This document shows, one piece after another, positions 23,113 to 32,143 of a stretch of DNA of 64,000 bases. The position numbers and the translations under genes were made by a program. This stretch comes from GWF2-38-69 sp965228125 (GTDB lineage: Bacteria; Verrucomicrobiota; Lentisphaeria; Victivallales; GWF2-38-69). The stretch lies in the NCBI GenBank assembly GCA_965228125.1, contig OZ245791.1, forward strand, positions 186,001 to 250,000, read 5' to 3'. The notes beneath the pieces were generated by a model. The model saw nothing but the letters and a program-made list of their open reading frames with translations, did not search any database and was not told where the DNA came from. Positions within the stretch are counted from its first letter, which is position 1. The number at the start of each line of letters is the position of its first letter.

Positions 23113-25197
23113 TCACTTTGAGACAAATACTGCAACACTTCTGGGGGAAACAGGAAACTCATTTCCAGAGATTTTTTCCTCTAAACCAATTTCTCTGATA
23201 TCGTAAGGTGAATCCTCAAAAGTATTAATGGATAGGTGCCATTCCCTGCCTTTGAGGGGAGGCAGCTCAAAGCTGAGCCCTTCCCAGTACATATTAAATA
23301 CAAACCATAAATCAGCCTCATCCCCTACTCCGCCTATTGTGAAAGACAATATTCTTGCGCTTGGGTCATCAAAACCCGGTTCAAAAAGTTTGACCCCGTG
23401 CCATGTAGGTTGATTGGACAACCCCCTGTCGTTCACGATTTCGCGCTCAACAAAATTTCGTCTGTGCAAGATTGAGTGTCTCTTCCTAAAGGCGATAAGA
23501 TGCTTCCAGTAACAGAACATATCAGAATTTCTCTTCACCAGAGTCCAGTCGAAATAACTTATATCATTGTCTTGACAATATGCGTTGTTATTTCCTTTCT
23601 GGGTTCTTCTTACTTCATCGCCTGAAAGAATCATCGGAACGCCTTTGGAAAGGAGAAGAAAGGCGGCATAATTCTTTATCTGCCTGTTTCTGAGTTTATC
23701 TATTTCGGCATCATCTGTATCACCTTCAACCCCACAGTTCCAGCTCAAGTTATTATTTGAACCGTCATTATTGTTTTCACCGTTATCGGAATTGTGTTTT
23801 TCATTATAGGAGACAAGGTCGTTCATGGTAAAACCGTCATGAGCCGTAATGAAATTTATTGTATTTATGGGTTTTTGCCCTTTTTTATGATACATGTCGT
23901 AACTGGCAAAAAACCTATTTGCGATAGAAAAAGTCATGCCGGGTTCTGATCTTACAAATTTCCTTATGTCATCTCTGAATACGCCATTCCACTCAGCCCA
24001 TCTGAAACCAGGAAATTCACCTACCTGGTACAATCCTGCGGCATCCCATGCCTCAGCTATGACTTTTGTTTCAGAAAGCGTTTCATCCAATTCTATCAGC
24101 CATAGTATTGGAGGATATTTCAGGGGCTTTCCGTCTTCCCCTCTGGCAAGCACAGAAGCTTCATCAAATCTGAATCCATCAACATGCATCTCTTTAACCC
24201 AATACTTCAGGCAGCTTATTATGAATTTGCTTACTATTGGATGATTGCAATTCATGGAGTTTCCACACCCTGAGTAATCATTATACTTGCTCATATCTTC
24301 CTGCAAATGATAGTAAATGCTGTTATCTATACCTTTGAAAGAATAGAAAGGCCCTTGTTCGTTGCCTTCATAAGTATGATTAAAAACCACATCAATAATC
24401 ACGCTGATACCTACTCTGTGGAGCGCCTTAACCATATCCCTAAATTCTTTAATATGCTGTGCTTCTTCGTGGTTAATGCAGTAACCTGAATGCGGGGAGA
24501 AAAAACTTACAGGGTTATAGCCCCAAAAATTCTTTAATTTCTTCGTTTTACAGTGAGGCATCACAGAGACCTCATCAAAGTCAAAAACCGGCAATAGCTC
24601 TACCGCAGTTATTCCAAGATCAAGCAAGTATGGTATTTTCTCTATAATGCCGGAAAAAGTACCGGGATTCTTAACTTTTGAAGATGGCGATTTTGTAAAA
24701 CCTCCCACATGCATTTCATATATAATCGCATGGTTCATAGGCATTGCCAGCGGTGCATCTCCTTCCCAATCATAATCCTCTGTATCAATGACAGCGCTTC
24801 TCATAGACTTAGCTATATTGTCTTCAGAAATACACGAAGCTTTGATATCCCATAATAGCTTAGTGTTGCCTTTGGCGTACGGGTCTATAAGGACTTTATT
24901 CTTATTAAAAATATGCCCTTTAGCAGGATCGTATGGTCCATCAACCCTATATGCATAAAAAGCGCCGTGTTTTAAATTCCGCACATACACGTGCCAAAAA
25001 TTGAAAGTTTTATTTAGTAAAGGGTCTAACTTGATTATTTTAAATGGCTCTTTGTCGTCGGCTTTCCTGAACAGCAAAAGTTCAACGCTTGTTGCATTTT
25101 TTGAAAAAAGAGAAAAATTCACGCCATTTTTATCAACTGTGGCGCCTAAAGGAAGTTGCCTGCCTCTTTCAATTTCATGCGTAGTTTCTTTAGTCAT
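23113..25197 (-). CDS. glgX: Glycogen debranching enzyme / isoamylase, GH13 GlgX-TreX type
   Basis: 694 residues, usual for the family. Hydrolyses alpha-1,6 branches in glycogen or limit dextrins in the cytoplasm. An N-terminal CBM48-like domain (GRQLPLGATVDKNGVNFSLF) precedes the GH13 barrel with DVVFNHT (region I), DGFRFDEAS (nucleophile Asp, region II), VIAEAWD (acid/base Glu, region III) and TAHDGFTMND (Asp, region IV). Residues NENNNDGSNNNLSWNCGVEG match the GlgX/TreX loop. It stands alone, with no glg neighbours in view. Start supported by length and N-terminal alignment. No signal peptide. Confidence 0.93.
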   Translation of the reverse strand: MTKETTHEIERGRQLPLGATVDKNGVNFSLFSKNATSVELLLFRKADDKEPFKIIKLDPLLNKTFNFWHVYVRNLKHGAFYAYRVDGPYDPAKGHIFNKNKVLIDPYAKGNTKLLWDIKASCISEDNIAKSMRSAVIDTEDYDWEGDAPLAMPMNHAIIYEMHVGGFTKSPSSKVKNPGTFSGIIEKIPYLLDLGITAVELLPVFDFDEVSVMPHCKTKKLKNFWGYNPVSFFSPHSGYCINHEEAQHIKEFRDMVKALHRVGISVIIDVVFNHTYEGNEQGPFYSFKGIDNSIYYHLQEDMSKYNDYSGCGNSMNCNHPIVSKFIISCLKYWVKEMHVDGFRFDEASVLARGEDGKPLKYPPILWLIELDETLSETKVIAEAWDAAGLYQVGEFPGFRWAEWNGVFRDDIRKFVRSEPGMTFSIANRFFASYDMYHKKGQKPINTINFITAHDGFTMNDLVSYNEKHNSDNGENNNDGSNNNLSWNCGVEGDTDDAEIDKLRNRQIKNYAAFLLLSKGVPMILSGDEVRRTQKGNNNAYCQDNDISYFDWTLVKRNSDMFCYWKHLIAFRKRHSILHRRNFVEREIVNDRGLSNQPTWHGVKLFEPGFDDPSARILSFTIGGVGDEADLWFVFNMYWEGLSFELPPLKGREWHLSINTFEDSPYDIREIGLEEKISGNEFPVSPRSVAVFVSK

Positions 25198-25204
25198 ATC
25201 TTAA

Positions 25205-25579
25205 CATTCTCCTCTAAAGAGCATTTAATGGTGATCTACTCTATCATGCTTTATAGCCTGACTTTACAGAATAATCTACACAAGAACTAATTAAGACGAT
25301 CGAATGCGCACATAAATAAACCAGAATCATATTCATCATCTCAAATATTACTTAACATATTATATTATAAGCTGTTATTTATAATAAATTATTGAACATA
25401 TTAAAGAGTCTTTCATAAACCCAAAAGCCTGTTATAGGTACTGTAACTAAACCTAATAAGCCGTCTAATTTGAATGTTGTAACGATGCAACTTGAGCTTT
25501 TTGAAGTATAATGATTTTAAGTTTTACCGGGCAATTTTGCTCTTCAGTTTATAAAATATAAAGTTTATAGATAATTAAT
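25205..25579. other. Divergent intergenic region, nothing specific
   Basis: About 375 AT-rich bases between the divergent glgX and lipoprotein genes. It must contain both promoters. I see no riboswitch, terminator or convincing operator. Confidence 0.4.
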
Positions 25580-26425
25580 ATGATATGTAAAAAATATAAT
25601 TTGTTTTTGACAGTAATAGCTTTTTCTATCTGCGCAGGATGCAGTTCTACTCCCCCGAAAGAAGCCCATGATATACCCAAACCGTATGTCGAAAAGCTGG
25701 AAGAAATGGATAGCCAGACAGGGTTCAATTACGGATGGATAGACTATGACGCGATCAAGAAATACAATGAGATTATCATTGATGCTCAACTAAGCAAACA
25801 TATGGAGCCTAATACCTCATGGGAAGATTTTAATTCCAGGCGGATATTCTACTCAAAAGAAGAGGACAATAAATACGTGGAAAATTACTGCAAGGAAACA
25901 TTAAGAACAGCCTTTCAATACGGCAGCAAGGAGTTTAAACTCACAAATAAACCCAATGGCAATGCCCTCGTGCTTGACTTCTATATCGTCCAGATTGTTG
26001 CTAATAAAATTATTATCGGAGCCATCTCAAATGCAATAATGCCAACTCCGATAGGATGGATGCTTGTACCTGCTAAGCTTGCCTTACAGTATTCGTCACC
26101 TAATCAGGGAGGTTCAATAGCAGTAGAAGTGGTTTTAAGCGATTCAATGACAGGAAAAATTGTAGCTGTTTTTGTAAGTAAGGAAAAAGGGCCTACGGCA
26201 TTCTTCGACAAAAACAGGTTTTACGCCTATGCAACGATAAGGAAAATAGTTGATGTCTGGGCTATAAATGTAGTTTCAACTCTGGATCAAATCAAGGAAG
26301 GCAAAACTGATCTTAAAGCAGAAAAAATAATTCACTCCTTTAAACTTCAGGATAGGATAGAAAAAAGCAGGCTATATAAAAGGTTTGACCATTTACTAAA
26401 TAAAAATACACCTGATTCCCCGTAG
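25580..26425 (+). CDS. Lipoprotein of the DUF3313 type
   Basis: 281 residues. The N-terminus is a lipoprotein signal (FLTVIAFSICAGC, lipobox cysteine at about 21), followed by a DUF3313-like body: WIDYDAIKKYNEIIIDAQL, YCKETLRTAFQYG, NALVLDFYIVQIVAN and IAVEVVLSDSMTGKIVAVFV. In other bacteria this family is a poorly understood outer-membrane or periplasmic lipoprotein. It is a single-gene unit with its own terminator. Confidence 0.75.
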   Translation: MICKKYNLFLTVIAFSICAGCSSTPPKEAHDIPKPYVEKLEEMDSQTGFNYGWIDYDAIKKYNEIIIDAQLSKHMEPNTSWEDFNSRRIFYSKEEDNKYVENYCKETLRTAFQYGSKEFKLTNKPNGNALVLDFYIVQIVANKIIIGAISNAIMPTPIGWMLVPAKLALQYSSPNQGGSIAVEVVLSDSMTGKIVAVFVSKEKGPTAFFDKNRFYAYATIRKIVDVWAINVVSTLDQIKEGKTDLKAEKIIHSFKLQDRIEKSRLYKRFDHLLNKNTPDSP

Positions 26426-26500
26426 TTACCCACACTCTCAATATAATTGTCCCAAGAAAAGGCTAAGCTTCTTATATATGCTGTTTCCTAAAAAATGGCT

Positions 26501-26525
26501 AGCCAATTTAAGACTGGCTTTTTTA
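26501..26525 (+). terminator. Terminator after the DUF3313 lipoprotein gene
   Basis: AGCCA (26501-26505) pairs with TGGCT (26515-26519), followed by TTTTT. A short but typical hairpin. Confidence 0.6.
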
Positions 26526-26661
26526 TTGCAAAAAAATTTACTGAATACGTTTTATCATTATAAATAAACTTCAAAAAGGTATAGTTTTACAATTAGCCTG
26601 GATTATAATTACATAGCAAAATATTAATCACGCTTAAACGAGGTACTTTCAGAGTAATTTT

Positions 26662-27963
26662 ATGAAATTCCCAGGCCGAAGAAAAACTCAGCACTATTTC
26701 CCTGTTGGAGACCACAAACGTATTCCTCTTGAAACAGATTTTGCATCAGAGGAAAACACATACATTGTTGGCATAGAACAGTTGATTGTTGACATAGAAG
26801 CTAAAGTAAACGCTGACTATTTAACTAAATACAACATATTGAAAGGCCAATCTGTAGTTCTGGATGATAAGACTATAGAAACAATCTATAGTGAACTATC
26901 CATGCAAGGTAAAATAGTCGGAGAGTTTGCCGGTGGAACTATTGGAAATACACTTCACAATTACTCAGTTCTATCAGACAGCAGATCAGTCTGTCTGGCA
27001 GCAATACCAAAGAATATCACTGTCGGTGAGTATGCCTTTAAATATATCTGTACGACAAACTCACATGTGGATTTTTCCTATCTTGAACCTTGCGCAGGAC
27101 AAATGGCAAGGGCAATATGTTTTGTTTCTGAAGATGGTGAGAGAAGTTTTGTTCTCGGTAAAGGAATAATGAATGAACTCTCAGAAAAATTTATCCCAGA
27201 AGATGTCATCAGCAACTCTGCCGGGCTTTTAATTACATCATATCTGCTCAGAGACGAAAACGCACCGTTATTTGGAGCAACGATGAAAGCGGTGCGTATT
27301 GCTAAGAAAAATAAAGTTCCGGTAATACTATCGCTTGGAACAAGCACATTAATCGAAGAGAAAAAGGGATTTTTCCAAGGCTTCATCAGAGATTATGTGA
27401 CTGTTATTGCCATGAATGAAAAGGAAGCAAAAGCTCTTGTAGACGAAACTGACCCTTTTCTGGCTCTCGATAAGTCCCTTGAGTATAGCGATATGGCTTT
27501 TTTAACAGCCGGTTCAGAAGGACTTTATATTGCAGGGTACACTGACAAGAAAGCTGCCAGATTAACAGAAGACAAGATCCATAGCAAATCTATTCCTGAA
27601 TATAACAAATATGAATACAGCAGATGTATGTTGAAGAATGATTGCAATGAACCTATTAAGATATTCAGCCACATAAACCCTTATATGGGCGGGCCTGGGA
27701 AGAATATAAAAAATACAAACGGAGCAGGAGACGCAGCTTTGGCCGCACTTCTTCACGACATATCTGCAAACCGTTTTCATAAATCTATTGTCCCAAACTC
27801 TCCTAAGCATGTGATTGATTGTTTAACATATTCATCTATTCATCAAATCTGTAAGTACGCAAATCGTGTTAGCTATGAAGTACTGATCCAAAATTCGCCA
27901 AGGCTTTCAAGGGGACTGCCTGTCAAAGAAGATAACCTTGAAAATAGTTATTGGGCACACTAG
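26662..27963 (+). CDS. gsk: Inosine-guanosine kinase
   Basis: 433 residues, the same length as the enterobacterial enzyme and collinear with it as I remember it. It starts MKFPGRRK..HYFPV and contains VDIEAKV, FAGGTIGNT.HNYSVL, AMNE.EA.AL, SHI.PYMGGP, the PfkB-type NTNGAGD.ALAALLHDI anion hole with catalytic Asp, and SPRL.RGLP near the end. It phosphorylates inosine and guanosine to IMP and GMP in purine salvage. Such close similarity to a gamma-proteobacterial protein is unusual in this context and suggests horizontal transfer. It stands alone; a purine-type permease is encoded 28 kb away. Confidence 0.92.
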   Translation: MKFPGRRKTQHYFPVGDHKRIPLETDFASEENTYIVGIEQLIVDIEAKVNADYLTKYNILKGQSVVLDDKTIETIYSELSMQGKIVGEFAGGTIGNTLHNYSVLSDSRSVCLAAIPKNITVGEYAFKYICTTNSHVDFSYLEPCAGQMARAICFVSEDGERSFVLGKGIMNELSEKFIPEDVISNSAGLLITSYLLRDENAPLFGATMKAVRIAKKNKVPVILSLGTSTLIEEKKGFFQGFIRDYVTVIAMNEKEAKALVDETDPFLALDKSLEYSDMAFLTAGSEGLYIAGYTDKKAARLTEDKIHSKSIPEYNKYEYSRCMLKNDCNEPIKIFSHINPYMGGPGKNIKNTNGAGDAALAALLHDISANRFHKSIVPNSPKHVIDCLTYSSIHQICKYANRVSYEVLIQNSPRLSRGLPVKEDNLENSYWAH

Positions 27964-28020
27964 AAATAGATGCAGGAATGAAAACAGGCCATCAGTTCAG
28001 GCTGTTATTTGTATTATTAC

Positions 28021-28055
28021 AATAAAAAAGAGTGGCTAAAAATTTTAACCACTCT
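28021..28055 (-). terminator. Terminator of the 5'-nucleotidase gene (possibly bidirectional)
   Basis: AGAGTGG (28029-28035) pairs with CCACTCT (28049-28055). On the leftward strand it is followed by TTTTTT, so it ends the gene at 28082-29647. On the rightward strand only a short T run follows, so use by gsk is possible but weaker. Confidence 0.8.
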
Positions 28056-28081
28056 CCGTTTTAAGCTATAATCAAAAAGTA

Positions 28082-29647
28082 TTAAGCGGCTTGTTTGTTT
28101 TCTACTTTTGCCACATCCTTTAGCGCTTCAGCAGGAGGCAGATCGAGCACTTTATCTTTTTCGATATTTTCAATCATCAAATCTCTTATATACAAATCCT
28201 TATGCGTTTTCATGTCTTTAGCTCCGCTGAAATCGAAACCATCACCGCCTGTGGACATAAAATCGTTGACGCAAAGAGTATAAACTTTATCCATTTCTAT
28301 ATTTTTCCCGTCGAGCAATTTCATAGATATTATTCTCTGCCCTACCGGCTTTGACGCATCATATTCAATATCCAATCCATAAAACTGAACACATCCTACT
28401 TTTCCTGACAGCCCGTATTCCATTATTTTCTTAAGTTGCTTGCCTGTCACATCCATTGTTACAAGCGTATTATTGAATGGGGATATTCTAAACATATCTG
28501 CTACGGTAATATTGCCCTTATCTAACCCGCCTCTGATCCCATAGGGATTAACTAGCGCTACTTGAGATTTAGTCGCTTCAGCCATGAGTTTGGTCATATA
28601 TACGCCCAAAGGGCTAAGCGTTTGCGGATCATAAGGTATGCCTTGGGTGGTACCTAAAACCCGGGAATATTTTTTCTCTATGCCATCAAATGGAGCTAAC
28701 ATCTTGACTCCATTATTTTCAGGAAGGATTTCTCCCTGAGCCGGAACATCATAAACTTCCGGCTGTATACTAAGTAATTTGCCTGTCTTGTCATCAACAT
28801 TTATTTTCAAAACACCGTATTTTTCACCATAACATTGAGCCTGAATCACAGGGATGTTGTTTATTGTCCCGCAAACTCTCTTATGACTATGTCCGGACAA
28901 AACCGCATCAAATCCTTTTGTTTTGTCGCAGAGTGTATTAATTTCATCTCCTTCAATTTTTCCGCCGACAGTCGCTTGCCAGGAAGGGATGTGAGTCAGT
29001 GCTATTATCACATCCGGTTTACCCTGAGGGTCTTTGCCTTTCTTCAAAAAGTCTATCCAATACTGGGCGGCAGTCCATGAATCTACAATTTTAAGCCCCT
29101 TAAGGTTCTTAGCGCTAGTAGTAACAATCGTATCTATTGTAGCCAAACCTACAAAGGCAATTTTAACTCCATCCACAGTCACTATTTCATATGGCTTAGC
29201 CCAATCAGGAATTTTCAGTGTTTTCTTGTCAAAAATGTTTGCTGCAAGAAATGTGAAGTCTCCATCCTTTTGCCACTTGGCAAAGTGGTCTTGTCCCCAG
29301 TCAAAATCATGATTTCCAATAGCTGAAACTTTTACCCCCAGAGATTTATACATTTCATTGACCGGAAGGCCTTTTGTATCGTATGAAACGATTGTCCCTT
29401 GATAATTATCGCCGCCGCTAACTACTACTATATTGTCTTTTTGTCCGTCCTTTTTATCTTCTTTGAGAATGGAGTTAATAAAGTAAACAGCACCGGGAAC
29501 CGTCCTGTCATCTATGACATTCTTGTAAAGCATACCGTGGAAATCATTAAACTCCACGACATATACAGTTTTTGCATATATGTTTGAAATAAATATAGTT
29601 AGCAAAACAAAGACAATAGCAAACGATAATTTTCTAAACTTAATCAT
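28082..29647 (-). CDS. Exported 5'-nucleotidase / UDP-sugar hydrolase family phosphatase
   Basis: 521 residues with an N-terminal signal peptide (FAIVFVLLTIFISNIYA, cleavage about 25). The calcineurin-like metallophosphatase domain shows FNDFHG, VVSGGDNYQG, IGNHDFDWG and SGHSHK, which bind two metal ions. The C-terminal 5_nucleotid_C domain follows (NPYGIRGGLDKGNITVADMFRISPF). It probably releases nucleosides and phosphate in the periplasm or at the surface. The spacing and domain order are those of UshA/YfkN-type enzymes. Exact substrate cannot be told. Confidence 0.9.
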   Translation of the reverse strand: MIKFRKLSFAIVFVLLTIFISNIYAKTVYVVEFNDFHGMLYKNVIDDRTVPGAVYFINSILKEDKKDGQKDNIVVVSGGDNYQGTIVSYDTKGLPVNEMYKSLGVKVSAIGNHDFDWGQDHFAKWQKDGDFTFLAANIFDKKTLKIPDWAKPYEIVTVDGVKIAFVGLATIDTIVTTSAKNLKGLKIVDSWTAAQYWIDFLKKGKDPQGKPDVIIALTHIPSWQATVGGKIEGDEINTLCDKTKGFDAVLSGHSHKRVCGTINNIPVIQAQCYGEKYGVLKINVDDKTGKLLSIQPEVYDVPAQGEILPENNGVKMLAPFDGIEKKYSRVLGTTQGIPYDPQTLSPLGVYMTKLMAEATKSQVALVNPYGIRGGLDKGNITVADMFRISPFNNTLVTMDVTGKQLKKIMEYGLSGKVGCVQFYGLDIEYDASKPVGQRIISMKLLDGKNIEMDKVYTLCVNDFMSTGGDGFDFSGAKDMKTHKDLYIRDLMIENIEKDKVLDLPPAEALKDVAKVENKQAA

Positions 29648-29681
29648 AATAAAGCTCTCTTGAGTTAATCTGGATAATTAC

Positions 29682-29708
29682 AAAAAAAACCGGAGTTTCT
29701 ATCTCCGG
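29682..29708 (-). terminator. Terminator after the DUF1015 gene
   Basis: On the complement CCGGAG (29708-29703) pairs with CTCCGG (29695-29690), 7-base loop, followed by eight T. A strong intrinsic terminator. Confidence 0.9.
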
Positions 29709-29723
29709 CTGTGTAAAAAAATA

Positions 29724-30971
29724 CTATTCCAAACTTCTTACGATCATTCCTGATCTGAGTTTAGGTTCAAACCATGTCGATTTAGGAGGCATTATCTCAC
29801 CGGCATCAGCGATTTCCATTAACTGATCCATACCTGTCGGATATACTGCAAACGCTACTTTGCAATCTTCTTGACATCTCTTTACAAGGCCTTCCATTCC
29901 TCTTATTCCCCCGACAAAGTCTATCCTCTTGTCTGTTCTAGGGTCTTTAATGCCAAGAAGCGGAGCAAGAACATTATCCTGAAGAATAGATACATCCAAA
30001 GATTTAACAGGGTCGTTAGGCACAAACTCGTTTTTGGTAACAATGCTATACCATTTGCCGTCAAGGTACATTGAAAATTCTTTTCTATTCTGGGGTTTGG
30101 CATCTTCGGCATTTTTTACCTTAAGCTCACATACCACAAATTTTTCCTTGACCTTATCCATAAAAGACACGGAAGTCATACCATTAAGGTCTTTCACAAC
30201 CCTGTTGTAATCCATACAGTTGAGTTGATTGTCAGGGAACACGACTGCCAGGCAATAATTATAGCCTTCTTTGCCTGTGTGCTTTGGATTATTGGCTTTT
30301 CTCATAGCACGAACTCTGGAAGCAGCCGCGGATCTGTGATGCCCGTCTGCAATATAGAGGTATTTGAGTGTTGCGAAGAGCTCAACGAATCTATTTATTT
30401 CAGTCTGGTTATCAACTATCCATAAAGTATGAGCTACCTTGTCAACAGCCACATAATCAATGTAAGGTTTTCTATCAGTAATTTTAGCTACAAGGCCATC
30501 AATTTCCTTCTGATGAGGATAGGTAAGGAATACAAGGCCTGTATTGGCATTGCATCTATCTACATTATTTACCCTGTCATCTTCCTTGTCCTTTCTTGTA
30601 AGCTCGTGTTTCTTTACAATCTGTTTGTCATACTCATCTACAGAATAACCGGCTACTAAACCAATCTGGGTAACATTACCCATCACTTGTTTGTAGATAT
30701 AGAAACATGGTTTGGGAGATTGAATTAATACCCCGTCAGCAATCATCTTTTTGAGATTTTCTGAAGCCTTTACATAGACTGGCTCGCTGTGACCATCGAA
30801 ATCGTCTGGAAAATCTATATCGGATTTTTCAACATGAAGAAAAGAGATAGGATTGCCCTTTGCCATTTCCTTGGCCTCTTTTGTTGACATTACATCGTAT
30901 GGAAGAGCTGCTATTTTTTCTGCCAGCTCAGCTTTTGGAATAAACCCCTTGAATGGTACTACTGTTGCCAT
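29724..30971 (-). CDS. DUF1015 family protein
   Basis: 415 residues spanning the whole DUF1015 family: VVPFKGFIPKAE at the start, LPYDVMSTKEAKEMAKGNP, the FYIYKQ segment, IADGHHRSAAASRVR (conserved HH) and LAVVFPDNQLNCMDYNRVVKDL. Its molecular function is unproven. It is commonly found with serA and serC, as here (serA, serC and this gene leftward in order), so a link to serine or phosphoserine metabolism, such as a kinase-like activity, is suspected. A terminator separates it from serC, so it also has its own promoter. Confidence 0.88.
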   Translation of the reverse strand: MATVVPFKGFIPKAELAEKIAALPYDVMSTKEAKEMAKGNPISFLHVEKSDIDFPDDFDGHSEPVYVKASENLKKMIADGVLIQSPKPCFYIYKQVMGNVTQIGLVAGYSVDEYDKQIVKKHELTRKDKEDDRVNNVDRCNANTGLVFLTYPHQKEIDGLVAKITDRKPYIDYVAVDKVAHTLWIVDNQTEINRFVELFATLKYLYIADGHHRSAAASRVRAMRKANNPKHTGKEGYNYCLAVVFPDNQLNCMDYNRVVKDLNGMTSVSFMDKVKEKFVVCELKVKNAEDAKPQNRKEFSMYLDGKWYSIVTKNEFVPNDPVKSLDVSILQDNVLAPLLGIKDPRTDKRIDFVGGIRGMEGLVKRCQEDCKVAFAVYPTGMDQLMEIADAGEIMPPKSTWFEPKLRSGMIVRSLE

Positions 30972-30993
30972 AAAAACCTCCCATTGAAATTAA

Positions 30994-31020
30994 AAAATAA
31001 TGGCAGCCTAAGCTGCCATT
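30994..31020 (-). terminator. Terminator after serC
   Basis: AATGGCAGC (30999-31007) pairs with GCTGCCATT (31012-31020), a 9-bp stem with a 4-base loop, followed on the leftward strand by TATTTTTT. Confidence 0.9.
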
Positions 31021-31030
31021 GTATAGTTTA

Positions 31031-32119
31031 TTACGCCGGATTGTCCTTGTGAAATTTTTCCATAAAGGCTTTCAAGGCATTTACAGCTTCGTCTGTAACT
31101 GCGTTGTAACAGCTTGCCCTGCATCCACCCACGCTCTTATGTCCTTTGAGCCCCACGAAATTAGCTTTTTTAGCTTCTGAGAGGAATTTTTCTTCCAAAG
31201 CTTCCGTAGGAAGTCTAAATACGACATTCATTACAGATCTGTAGTTTTTTTCCACATGGGATCTATAATAGCCATTACTTCCATCTATAACACTGTAAAC
31301 TACAGCAGCCCTCCTGGCAGCTACCTGCTCTATAGTTTTAAGCCCACCTTGAGCCTTCATCCATTTGAGTACCTTACCAACCATATATATGGAAAATACC
31401 GGCGGGGTGTTGTAGAGAGACTTGTTGTTTACATGAATATCATATCTAAGATATGTAGCGATATTTTTATTGCACTTGTCAAGAATGCTTTTTCTCACAA
31501 AAACCATAGCCATTCCTGATGGGCCAAGGTTTTTCTGTACGCCGCCGTAAACAATGTCAAACTTTTCCCATGGAATAGGCCTGCTCATAAAATCCGATGA
31601 CATATCAGCCACGATAGGCACGTCTACGTCCGGCCATTCAATAGTCCTTATCCCGCCAATAGTCTCATTTGTAGTTATGTGCAGATAAGCTGTGCCTTCC
31701 TGTAGTTTTATCTCAGAGTTCTTAGGCATTCTTGAATAATTCATGGACTTGCCATCCCATGCAGCATAAGTATCACCAAAAATCTTGGCTTCCTTGAAAG
31801 CTTTCCCGCTCCACTCTCCGCAGCAAATATAAGCAGCCTTTTTACCGGAACTCAAAAGATTCATAGGAACCATAGCAAACTGTAAAGTGGCTCCACCTTG
31901 AACAAAAATTACTTCAAAATCTTCAGGTGTACCGAAAACTTCTTTAGCCAATGCCATTGTTTCGGCATGGGTCTTGTCATACTCTTTACCCCTGTGGCTC
32001 ATTTCGATAACGGACATGCCGCTATCCATATAGTCAGTGAATTCCTTCTGCGCTTCTTCCAATGAAGATAGTGGAAGAGTACATGGTCCTGCCCCGAAAT
32101 TATAAGCTCTTTTAGACAT
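31031..32119 (-). CDS. serC: Phosphoserine aminotransferase
   Basis: 362 residues. A PLP-dependent class V aminotransferase converting 3-phosphohydroxypyruvate to phosphoserine. It starts RAYNFGAGPCTLP and carries EMSHRGKEY, FVQGGATLQF, TTNETIGG, VADMSSDFMSRPI and the PLP lysine in YGGVQKNLGPSG. HKSVGGCRASCYNAV is the conserved C-terminal substrate-binding segment. GGGGG precedes the ATG. It lies 24 bases after serA and is clearly co-transcribed. Confidence 0.96.
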   Translation of the reverse strand: MSKRAYNFGAGPCTLPLSSLEEAQKEFTDYMDSGMSVIEMSHRGKEYDKTHAETMALAKEVFGTPEDFEVIFVQGGATLQFAMVPMNLLSSGKKAAYICCGEWSGKAFKEAKIFGDTYAAWDGKSMNYSRMPKNSEIKLQEGTAYLHITTNETIGGIRTIEWPDVDVPIVADMSSDFMSRPIPWEKFDIVYGGVQKNLGPSGMAMVFVRKSILDKCNKNIATYLRYDIHVNNKSLYNTPPVFSIYMVGKVLKWMKAQGGLKTIEQVAARRAAVVYSVIDGSNGYYRSHVEKNYRSVMNVVFRLPTEALEEKFLSEAKKANFVGLKGHKSVGGCRASCYNAVTDEAVNALKAFMEKFHKDNPA

Positions 32120-32143
32120 AGAAACCCCCTTTTGTTTTTATGA

